Source: an uncultured Eubacteriales bacterium
GTDB taxonomy: Bacteria; Bacillota_A; Clostridia; Oscillospirales; Oscillospiraceae
DNA: 5,312 nt
Reading direction: 5' to 3'
Assembly: GCA_949747935.1 (NCBI GenBank)
Contig: CATKHE010000104.1
Location: 1-5,312 of the forward strand
A model generated the notes under the pieces. That model had not been told where the DNA came from and did no database searches. It saw nothing but the letters and a program-made list of their open reading frames with translations. Shown piece after piece: positions 1 to 5,312 of the stretch. A program made the position numbers and the translations under genes. Positions within the stretch are counted from its first letter, which is position 1. Every line of letters starts with the position of its first letter.

Positions 1-564
1 TCCAAGTGCCGGGGGACGGGAAAAATCATCCACACCCCCTGCAAGAAGTGCGGCGGGGCGGGCAGCGTGCGGAAAAAGCAGCGTATCACCGTCACCATCC
101 CGGCGGGCATCGACGACGGTCAGGCCGTCTCCATGCGGGGACAGGGCAACGCCGGGACCAACGGCGGACCCTCCGGCGACCTGCTGGTGCGGATACAGGT
201 GAAGCCCCACCCCCAGTTCCAGCGGGACGGCGTCACCGTGCTCTACGAACAGCCCATCAGCTTCTATCAGGCGGCTATGGGCGCGGAGCTGGAGATCCCC
301 ACCATCGACGGCAAGGTAAAATACAGCCTCCCCGCCGGCACTCAGACGGGGACCACCTTCCGCCTCCGGGGCAAGGGCATTCCGGACCTGAACAGCCGGG
401 GGCAGCGCCGGGGCGACCAGTACGTTACCGTCCGAGTCCAGGTACCCGTCAGCCTCAACGCCGAGCAGAAATCGGCCCTCCACACCTTTGCCGCCGCAAT
501 GGGCGAGGAGGTCCCCGAGGGCGGGCTGAAAGGCTTCTTTGACAAGAAAAAGAAGAGAAAATAA
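1..564 (+). CDS. dnaJ: Molecular chaperone DnaJ (Hsp40), C-terminal part; 5' end outside the window
   Basis: The reading frame is open from base 1 and ends at TAA 562-564, giving 187 residues. It starts inside the zinc-binding region: CRGTG is the end of the third CxxCxGxG repeat, and CKKCGGAG (residues 14-21) is a complete fourth repeat. Then come the C-terminal substrate-binding domains, with typical DnaJ blocks: ITVTIPAGIDDGQ, GGPSGDLLVRIQV, the HPQFQRDG segment, the IPTIDGKVKYSLPAGTQ block, and FRLRGKGIPDL followed by GDQYVTVRV. The tail is lysine-rich (FFDKKKKRK). DnaJ is a cytoplasmic co-chaperone: it delivers unfolded proteins to DnaK and stimulates DnaK ATPase through its J domain, which lies upstream and is not seen. 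Zinc-finger repeats of this kind mark a type I DnaJ rather than a CbpA-like protein. In Firmicutes dnaJ usually closes an hrcA-grpE-dnaK-dnaJ operon, which fits the terminator-like hairpin just downstream. The family call is very safe; paralogue identity is slightly less so. Confidence 0.96.
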   Translation, partial: SKCRGTGKIIHTPCKKCGGAGSVRKKQRITVTIPAGIDDGQAVSMRGQGNAGTNGGPSGDLLVRIQVKPHPQFQRDGVTVLYEQPISFYQAAMGAELEIPTIDGKVKYSLPAGTQTGTTFRLRGKGIPDLNSRGQRRGDQYVTVRVQVPVSLNAEQKSALHTFAAAMGEEVPEGGLKGFFDKKKKRK

Positions 565-609
565 TCTTCTATCCTTCCGCAGGGCCGAACCGCTCCAGAA
601 AAACAGATA

Positions 610-645
610 CCCCCCTGATATTGGACCATGACCATATCAGGGGGG
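610..645 (+). terminator. Terminator-like hairpin after dnaJ
   Basis: A perfect 12-bp inverted repeat, CCCCCCTGATAT (610-621) and ATATCAGGGGGG (634-645), encloses a 12-base loop that could add two G-C pairs with a bulge. It lies 45 bases past the dnaJ stop and before the next promoter, the expected place for a Rho-independent terminator. The downstream tract is weak on the + strand (CATTCTTCC). On the opposite strand the stem is followed by GTATCTGTTTTTC, so it may also stop antisense transcription. The stem is seen directly; its function is inferred. Confidence 0.75.
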
Positions 646-649
646 CATT

Positions 650-677
650 CTTCCATCCCCATGAGATATCTTGGAAG
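650..677 (+). repeat. Minor inverted repeat between terminator and promoter
   Basis: TCTTCCA (649-655) and TGGAAGA (672-678) form a 7-bp inverted repeat with a 16-base gap, just upstream of the -35 element at 695. It could be a weak hairpin or a regulator site for the transporter gene. A 7-bp match can also arise by chance, and no known operator is recognised. Confidence 0.25.
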
Positions 678-694
678 ATTGTAGAGAATGTCAG

Positions 695-724
695 TTGACA
701 GGTTTGGAGCTGTACACCTATAAT
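695..724 (+). promoter_or_regulatory. Consensus SigA (sigma-70) promoter for the Na/Pi transporter gene
   Basis: A -35 TTGACA at 695-700 and a -10 TATAAT at 719-724 are separated by 18 bp (701-718). Both hexamers match the consensus exactly, so a strong housekeeping promoter is expected, with transcription starting near 731 and leaving a leader of about 62 bases before the ATG at 793. The surrounding DNA (about 660-755) is AT-richer than the flanking genes, as is usual for a promoter. I recognise no clear Pho box. Confidence 0.85.
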
Positions 725-766
725 AAAAATGGAGAAATTTTGGAATATTTGTAGAATGGAATCCAT

Positions 767-786
767 GCGGCCTGCCGCGGAAAGGA
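767..786 (+). promoter_or_regulatory. Ribosome-binding site of the Na/Pi transporter gene with a small GC hairpin in front
   Basis: GGAAAGGA (779-786) is a good Shine-Dalgarno sequence six bases before the ATG at 793 and fixes that start. Directly before it, GCGG (767-770), loop CCTG, CCGC (775-778) can fold into a short 4-bp hairpin. That leaves the Shine-Dalgarno single-stranded, so the hairpin is probably neutral. Confidence 0.7.
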
Positions 787-792
787 CACTAT

Positions 793-2442
793 ATGAATCT
801 TTTAGAGTTTTTCGGGGTTTTCGGCGGTCTGGCTCTGTTCCTGCATGGGATGCAGATGATGAGCGCCGGCCTGGAGGCGGCCGCAGGCAACCAGATGAAA
901 TCCGTTCTGGAAAGGCTAACCTCCAACCGTTTTATGGGCATTCTGCTGGGTGCGCTCATCACCACCGCCGTTCAGTCCTCCTCCGCCACCACGGTTATGG
1001 TGGTCGGTTTTGTCAACGCCGGAATGATGACCCTAAGTCAAGCGGTCTGGCTGATTATGGGAGCCAATGTGGGCAAAACCACCACCGGACTTCTCATTGC
1101 GTTGGATGTGGGGGCCCTTGCCCCGCTGGTGGCCTTTGTGGGAGTCTCCCTGATGGTCTTTACCAAGAGGTCCAAGCTCCAGCATATTGGACAGCTTATG
1201 GCCGGACTGGGCATTTTGTTTATCGGGATGGACATGATGAGCGCCGCAATGGAGCCTCTGCGTGAGGTGTCGGCCTTTATCACCCTGATGGGCACGCTCT
1301 CCAACCCTATTCTGGGCATCCTGTTCGGGGCGCTCTTCACCGCCCTGATCCAGTCCTCCGCCGCCTCTGTAGGCATTCTGCAAACCCTTGCCGCCGCCGG
1401 TGTGGTGGAGTTTTCCGGCGCTGTCTATGTTCTGTTCGGGCAGAACATCGGTACCTGTATCACCGCTGTTTTGGCTTCCTTCGGCACCAGCCGGGACGCC
1501 AAACGGGCCACCTGCGTCCATTTGATGTTCAACGTGATCGGCACTGGCATCTTCACCGCCATCGTTATGCTCTTCCCACTCACGGACCTGATTGCCTCCG
1601 TGGTTCCGGGGCCCATGGCTCAAATCGCCGTGATGCATGTGATCTTCAATCTGACCACCACACTTCTCCTCCTCCCACTGGGCAACCAGATGGCCAAGCT
1701 GGCTACCCGAATCCTCCCCGACCAGGAGGCTCCCGCTCCGGAGGCCGAGAAAGGGATGCGCCTTGTATACCTCACCCCTGTCGCCGCCGGCGGCAAGGAC
1801 GGCGGCCTGGGTGTGTCCGCCATCGTAGTGGACCAGCTGCGCAACGAACTGCACCGAATGCTGGAGATGGCGCGGCAGAACGTGGATACCAGCTTCAAGG
1901 CGGTTCTAGCCCGGGATGTCACCCCTCTGGAACGGGTGGAGCGCCGGGAGCAATACATAGATTTTCTGAACCGGGAGATCTCCCGATATATTTCCCGGCT
2001 TATCACCATTGAGACCAACGAGCGGGGCTCCAGGGTGGTCAGCAGCCTTTTTGCTATCTCCGGCAATATTGAGCGCATTGGAGACCATGCGGACAATCTG
2101 GCCGGCTATACCAGACTGCTGGCGGAACAGGACATCCCTTTCTCTGAGTTTGCGCAAAACGAGGTCCGGCAGATGCGGGACCTCTCCCTCCGGGCGGTGT
2201 CCGCCCTATTGTCCAGCGACGCGGGAGACCCGGAGTGGCTGGCCCGGGTGGCCCAGTTGGAACAGAAAATTGATGATATGACCGCCGATTTTCGTCGGGA
2301 TCAGCTGATTCGCATGCGGGACGGTATCTGTTCTGACGAGGCCTGTATCCTCTATTCCGAGCTTCTTACCGACTTTGAGCGCATCGGCGACCATGTGCTG
2401 AATATCGCGCAGGAGCTTACGAAAGCGAAAACTATGCTGTAG
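793..2442 (+). CDS. Na+/phosphate cotransporter (NptA/YjbB type) with C-terminal PhoU-like domain
   Basis: This 549-residue protein probably couples phosphate movement across the cytoplasmic membrane to sodium (Na/Pi cotransporter family, PF02690). The membrane part (about residues 1-310) has the family's two inverted-topology repeats. Repeat 1 has LFLHGMQMMSAGLE (16-29), AVQSSSATT (59-67) and GANVGKTTT (90-98). Repeat 2 has LFIGMDMMSAAME (142-154), ALIQSSAAS (184-192) and GQNIGTCIT (216-224). The QSS motifs are expected to line the substrate and sodium sites. After a charged, alanine- and proline-rich linker (about 309-322) comes a helical PhoU-like domain (about 340-549) with two metal-binding-type motifs, NIERIGDHADN (425-435) and DFERIGDHVLN (527-537). 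Transporter-PhoU fusions of this length are common in bacteria, and the PhoU part probably tunes transport to phosphate status. The start is supported by GGAAAGGA six bases upstream and a membrane segment beginning at once. Flux direction (uptake or export) cannot be read from sequence. Lys95 in repeat 1 is unusual. Confidence 0.93.
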   Translation: MNLLEFFGVFGGLALFLHGMQMMSAGLEAAAGNQMKSVLERLTSNRFMGILLGALITTAVQSSSATTVMVVGFVNAGMMTLSQAVWLIMGANVGKTTTGLLIALDVGALAPLVAFVGVSLMVFTKRSKLQHIGQLMAGLGILFIGMDMMSAAMEPLREVSAFITLMGTLSNPILGILFGALFTALIQSSAASVGILQTLAAAGVVEFSGAVYVLFGQNIGTCITAVLASFGTSRDAKRATCVHLMFNVIGTGIFTAIVMLFPLTDLIASVVPGPMAQIAVMHVIFNLTTTLLLLPLGNQMAKLATRILPDQEAPAPEAEKGMRLVYLTPVAAGGKDGGLGVSAIVVDQLRNELHRMLEMARQNVDTSFKAVLARDVTPLERVERREQYIDFLNREISRYISRLITIETNERGSRVVSSLFAISGNIERIGDHADNLAGYTRLLAEQDIPFSEFAQNEVRQMRDLSLRAVSALLSSDAGDPEWLARVAQLEQKIDDMTADFRRDQLIRMRDGICSDEACILYSELLTDFERIGDHVLNIAQELTKAKTML

Positions 2443-2465
2443 TCCGGCAGGACCGCCTGACACAG

Positions 2466-2495
2466 GGCACATCACCCATGTGAATGTGATATAAT
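2466..2495 (+). promoter_or_regulatory. Extended -10 promoter of the histidine kinase gene
   Basis: TATAAT at 2490-2495 is preceded by TGA (2487-2489), giving the extended -10 form TGnTATAAT. The best -35 at normal distance is GGCACA (2466-2471, 18-bp spacer), matching only three of six consensus bases, so the promoter would rely on the extended -10 or on an activator. Transcription would start near 2502, leaving a leader of about 66 bases. I see no terminator between the transporter stop (2442) and this site, so some read-through is possible. Confidence 0.65.
2468..2490 (+). repeat. ATGTGA repeat cluster overlapping the kinase promoter
   Basis: ATGTGA occurs twice in perfect tandem (2478-2483 and 2484-2489). 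An inverted copy of its core, CACAT (2468-2472), faces the first, making the dyad CACAT-CACCC-ATGTG (2468-2482). A second dyad, ATCAC (2471-2475) and GTGAT (2486-2490), overlaps it. The cluster fills the spacer and touches the -10, where a bound regulator would affect polymerase directly. The repeats are short, so an operator role is inference. Confidence 0.4.
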
Positions 2496-2567
2496 GGAGT
2501 ATGGCGGTATGGCAAATGCTGGACAATTGTTTCTCTTGGAATCTGAACGGCGGGATGGCGATTTGCG

Positions 2568-5126
2568 ATGAAAAAGGCAGTTGGCAAAAAGAACCAAGGG
2601 CTCTCTTTGTTTCTCCCTATTATTCTGGTCTTCTGCATTCTGGGAACTGTCGTGTTTTCGGTAGCGAGAAAGATATCCCGGGAGATGTCCGATTCAGCCG
2701 TTCAAAACCTCAGTGAGAGCCTGGACCTGATCAAATGCACCATAGAGGCCATCCTGAAAAACGAAGCGGAGTTTCAGACGCTGGTCGCTCAGGATATCGC
2801 CGCGGCGGAGGTCCCGGAGGAATATATCCTCACCTATCACAACAACCAGACCGTTATGGTAAAGCTGTCTCTGGTCCTGACAGGGGAAAGCCAGGGTATA
2901 TCCAGCAACGGAGAAATATTTTCTCCGGAGAGCTTGAACTTCTCTTCGGAAAAGACTGTAAATGGATTGCCGGTTTCCCAATCCTATCTGAATCATATGG
3001 GAACATGGGCCTACTCCATCCAATGCCCTGTTGTCAGGGAGGGGCGGGAGCTCGGAACGCTGTATGTGGAGTATATCTACGATTCTCTGGACAAATCACT
3101 CCCAGACGGATTTTATAATAAAAAGGCTACCCTTTATTTGATGGACGCGGAAAGCGAGAGATTTGTCCTGAAGCCAAAGGGGATGGGCATGCGGAGCGCG
3201 GGGCACCTGAATCTGACCGATTTTTACCGGGCCAACAGCATACAGGACCCGGAGCTGCGGACAGAGGTGGAGGAATGCCTGGACACAGGCCGGCATATCC
3301 TTTTTTATCACGATATCCGGGGTGCCAACGCCCTGAACTATATGTGGCCAATCAACAACGGGGCAATTTTTCTGGTTGGATATGTGCCCATTGAGGCTAT
3401 CCAGCAGGAAGGGACGACCATCAATCAAAATATCTTCATCGTTGTGGCCGTTATGCTGACCGCCTTCCTTCTGTGCTGTATCTTGTACTATTTCAATCAA
3501 CGGCAGCAGATCAAGCTTAGAAAGGAACGAGAGGCTGAGCGGGAGCTGCACAGCCAGCAGCTGTCACAGGCGCTTCAGGCGGCGCAAATCGCAAACAACT
3601 CAAAAACCACATTTCTCTCCAACATGTCCCATGACATTCGTACCCCAATGAATGCGGTTCTTGGCTTTACAACGCTGCTCGCCATGGACGCAGAAAATCC
3701 GGTCAAGGTACGAGAGTACACGAAAAAAATCATGGCTTCTGGGCAGCATCTGCTCAGCCTCATTAACGACGTTCTGGACGTCTCCAAAATTGAGAGCGGA
3801 AAGGTTGTCCTTAATTTTGAGAAATTCACCTTGAACGATCTGGTGTCCTCTGTGGACGCTATCATCCAGCCCATGGCCAGGGCCAAAAAGCAGGCCCTCC
3901 ATGTGGATGTGACCGGCGTCAAACATGAGTATCTGATGGGTGATGAGACAAGAATCAATCAAATTCTGATTAACCTGCTCTCAAACGCCGTCAAGTACAC
4001 CCAGGAGGGCGGCAGTATCTGGTTCCGCATTGTGGGGCTCAAGCAGCGCTCCAGCCAGTATGAGCACATTCGCATCGAGGTGGAGGACAACGGATACGGC
4101 ATGACCCCTGAGTATCTGGAAACCATCTTCGACGCCTTCACCCGGGCGGAAAACAGCACGACGAACAAGGTCCAGGGCACCGGGCTTGGCATGGCGATCA
4201 CCAAAAGCATTGTAGAGCTGATGGGTGGCACCATCGAGGTATTCAGCGAGGTGAATCAGGGCAGCCTTTTCCGGGTCGAGCTGGAGCTGAGGATTCCCGA
4301 GGACCAGGCGGACCAGCGATTCTGGGCAGAGAACGGCATTACTCGGATTCTGATTGTGGACAGCGACGAGAAGACATATCAGGATATTCAGGCGCTGATG
4401 AAAGACGCGGGCGTTGCGGCAGAGGCCGTCTCCAGTGCGGAGGAGGCCGCCTGCCTGCTTCGAAGGGGTGCCGGGGACTATCAGGCGCTTCTCTTGGACT
4501 GGAGCATTCCGGATATGGACGGCGGTCAGACAGCGGAAATATTGCGGGAGCTGCTGCCGGACCAGGTGCCTGTCCTGTTTCTGACGGACCACGATTCCTG
4601 TGAGGCGGAGGACCGGCTTTTTGTAAAGAATTCAGATGTGCTTCCAAAGCCCTTCTTTGTATCCACCTTTAAGGAAAAAATCCAAAAGCTCCGGGCAGAC
4701 CCTGACCACAGGGAAGGCACTGAGGCTCCCAGAGACGCCGATCTGCGCGGCCTGCATATTCTTGCCGCCGAGGACAACGAGATCAACGCGGAAATCCTGA
4801 CGGAAGTTTTAAAAATCGAAGGGGCCAGCTGCGAAATTGCCGAAAACGGTCAGCTGGTGCTGGAACGCTTTGCCAGCGCCGCGGAGGGCGAGTTTGACGC
4901 AATTTTAATGGACGTTCAGATGCCTGTTATGAACGGCTACGATGCCACACGGGCTATCCGGGCCTTGGAACGGAAGGATGCGGCCACAATACCAATCATA
5001 GCTATGACTGCCAACGCCTTCGCCGAGGACGAAAAGTCGGCTTTAGATGCCGGTATGAACGCTCATGTGGCAAAACCCATCAATATGGAGCTGCTGAAAA
5101 AGGTTATCCGGCAGTATGTAAACTGA
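2568..5126 (+). CDS. Membrane hybrid sensor histidine kinase with two C-terminal receiver domains
   Basis: This 852-residue protein senses a signal outside the membrane and passes phosphate to its own receivers. Order: basic N-terminus and membrane helix 1 (about 12-33); extracytoplasmic sensor (34-287), probably Cache/PDC-like by layout; helix 2 (about 288-309); charged, coiled-coil-like linker (310-345); HisKA with SHDIRTPMN and phospho-acceptor His355; HATPase (about 455-576) with N box NLLSNAVKY (Asn473), G1 DNGYGM (507-512), F box around FDAF (521-524) and G2 GTGLGM (537-542). Receiver 1 (about 592-706) has Asp644 in LLLDWSIPDMDG, Thr673 and Lys694, but Ser599 replaces the second acidic pocket residue. 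Receiver 2 (about 729-850) is canonical: Glu735-Asp736, Asp782 in LMDVQMPVMNG, Thr814, Lys836. No HPt domain follows, so a separate HPt protein or regulator is expected. The frame has a stop at 2544-2546 and no other ATG, GTG or TTG before 2568. Only a weak, distant GGGA (2552-2555) precedes the ATG, suggesting modest translation. The kinase call is firm; the signal is unknown. Confidence 0.95.
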   Translation: MKKAVGKKNQGLSLFLPIILVFCILGTVVFSVARKISREMSDSAVQNLSESLDLIKCTIEAILKNEAEFQTLVAQDIAAAEVPEEYILTYHNNQTVMVKLSLVLTGESQGISSNGEIFSPESLNFSSEKTVNGLPVSQSYLNHMGTWAYSIQCPVVREGRELGTLYVEYIYDSLDKSLPDGFYNKKATLYLMDAESERFVLKPKGMGMRSAGHLNLTDFYRANSIQDPELRTEVEECLDTGRHILFYHDIRGANALNYMWPINNGAIFLVGYVPIEAIQQEGTTINQNIFIVVAVMLTAFLLCCILYYFNQRQQIKLRKEREAERELHSQQLSQALQAAQIANNSKTTFLSNMSHDIRTPMNAVLGFTTLLAMDAENPVKVREYTKKIMASGQHLLSLINDVLDVSKIESGKVVLNFEKFTLNDLVSSVDAIIQPMARAKKQALHVDVTGVKHEYLMGDETRINQILINLLSNAVKYTQEGGSIWFRIVGLKQRSSQYEHIRIEVEDNGYGMTPEYLETIFDAFTRAENSTTNKVQGTGLGMAITKSIVELMGGTIEVFSEVNQGSLFRVELELRIPEDQADQRFWAENGITRILIVDSDEKTYQDIQALMKDAGVAAEAVSSAEEAACLLRRGAGDYQALLLDWSIPDMDGGQTAEILRELLPDQVPVLFLTDHDSCEAEDRLFVKNSDVLPKPFFVSTFKEKIQKLRADPDHREGTEAPRDADLRGLHILAAEDNEINAEILTEVLKIEGASCEIAENGQLVLERFASAAEGEFDAILMDVQMPVMNGYDATRAIRALERKDAATIPIIAMTANAFAEDEKSALDAGMNAHVAKPINMELLKKVIRQYVN

Positions 5127-5132
5127 AAGGAA
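5125..5132 (+). promoter_or_regulatory. Ribosome-binding site of the downstream lipoprotein gene, overlapping the kinase stop
   Basis: GAAAGGAA begins within the kinase TGA (5124-5126). Its AGGA core (5128-5131) lies seven bases before the ATG at 5139. The overlap with the kinase stop suggests the two genes share a transcript and may be translationally coupled. Confidence 0.75.
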
Positions 5133-5138
5133 TCTTCC

Positions 5139-5312
5139 ATGAACCCAAACACCATTGGAATTTTCAGGAGGGCTGCGGCGCTTTTTTTGTCAAGCACGGT
5201 TCTGCTTGGGGCTTCCTCCTGTGGAAGCGGCAAAGATCCAGATAGAAATCTGGCTGCGCCGGTGGAGGACAGCGAACGGATCGTCAATCTGTTCAGCCCA
5301 ATGGAAAAAACA
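5139..5312 (+). CDS. Lipoprotein, probably an extracellular solute-binding protein; 3' end outside the window
   Basis: Fifty-eight codons are visible and the frame is still open at the window edge. The start has a well-placed GAAAGGAA Shine-Dalgarno site, 12 bases after the kinase stop. The N-terminus reads as a lipoprotein signal peptide: Arg10-Arg11, a hydrophobic core (AAALFLSSTVLLG, 12-24) and a lipobox-like ASSC ending at Cys28. The mature protein would be lipid-anchored outside the membrane, starting CGSGKD and followed by a polar linker. The stretch after it (ERIVNLFSPMEKT) resembles my recollection of the start of solute-binding lipoproteins of clostridial ABC transporters, but too little is visible to be sure. 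The lipobox is not ideal, having Ala at -3 rather than Leu. The same-strand, tight spacing implies co-expression with the kinase, so it may present a ligand to that sensor or serve a transporter encoded further on. Lipoprotein status is fairly safe; the binding-protein call is tentative. Confidence 0.7.
   Translation, partial: MNPNTIGIFRRAAALFLSSTVLLGASSCGSGKDPDRNLAAPVEDSERIVNLFSPMEKT

Noticed and set aside
1054..1089. GANVGKTT in the transporter read as a nucleotide-binding P-loop
   Set aside because: A Walker A motif needs four residues between the first Gly and the Gly-Lys pair; here there are only three. The segment is also in the membrane domain, at the family's GxNxG motif.
729..1265. 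Overlapping + strand frame beginning just before the transporter gene
   Set aside because: Its ATG lies at or before the predicted transcription start (about 731), it has no ribosome-binding site, and its protein is Arg/Gly-rich with no domain. It is a frame shadow of the transporter gene.
1033..1854. Long open frame of 273 codons on the minus strand inside the transporter gene
   Set aside because: It lies wholly within a well-supported gene, has a His/Gly/Gln-rich composition typical of an antisense shadow of GC-rich codons, and shows no recognisable domain.
2523..2530. ACAATTGT palindrome in the kinase leader
   Set aside because: An 8-bp palindrome is expected often by chance, and nothing nearby repeats it.
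2501..2716. Possible leaderless 71-residue ORF starting right after the kinase -10 element
   Set aside because: The ATG sits almost exactly at the predicted transcription start, but there is no ribosome-binding site, most of the frame overlaps the kinase gene, and the peptide shows no domain or signal sequence. Leaderless translation cannot be excluded but has no support.
5238..5253. CCAGAT-AGAA-ATCTGG hairpin inside the lipoprotein gene
   Set aside because: It is a 6-bp stem inside a coding region with no T-tract after it and a continuing open frame, so it is probably incidental.
5063..5287. Minus-strand frame across the kinase end and the lipoprotein start
   Set aside because: It runs antisense to two supported genes and has no domain. 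The + strand has a clear ribosome-binding site and lipoprotein signal peptide in the same place.

Overview
The window looks like a chromosomal segment of a moderately GC-rich Bacillota, most likely an Oscillospiraceae-type gut clostridium. That is an inference from three things: the GC-rich third codon positions, the Firmicute-style ribosome-binding and SigA-type promoter motifs, and the gene types (a Na/Pi-PhoU fusion transporter, and a tandem-receiver hybrid kinase beside a lipoprotein). No taxonomic search was possible. All recognised genes are on the + strand. No RNA gene, mobile element or CRISPR array is visible.

Layout. Bases 1-564 are the 3' end of a dnaJ chaperone gene, beginning inside the third zinc-finger repeat. 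A strong hairpin (610-645) follows and probably ends that transcript. A consensus SigA promoter (TTGACA, 18 bp, TATAAT; 695-724) then drives a 549-residue Na+/phosphate cotransporter fused to a PhoU-like domain (793-2442). A 125-bp intergenic gap holds an extended -10 promoter with small dyads and a tandem ATGTGA repeat abutting the -10. It serves a large membrane hybrid histidine kinase (2568-5126) with an extracytoplasmic sensor, HisKA, HATPase and two receiver domains. Twelve bases later a lipoprotein gene begins (5139) and runs off the window; it is probably a transporter solute-binding protein.

How they work together. DnaJ and the phosphate transporter look like independent units: one is protein-folding housekeeping, the other sodium-coupled phosphate movement. 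The kinase and the lipoprotein look like one operon, suggesting that a surface ligand-binding protein and a membrane sensor are made together. The kinase has no C-terminal HPt domain, so its phosphotransfer partner and output regulator should lie elsewhere.

I see no clearly new system. The most useful leads are the kinase-lipoprotein pair, the altered acidic pocket in the first receiver, the repeat cluster at the kinase promoter, and a lysine in a conserved transporter motif.
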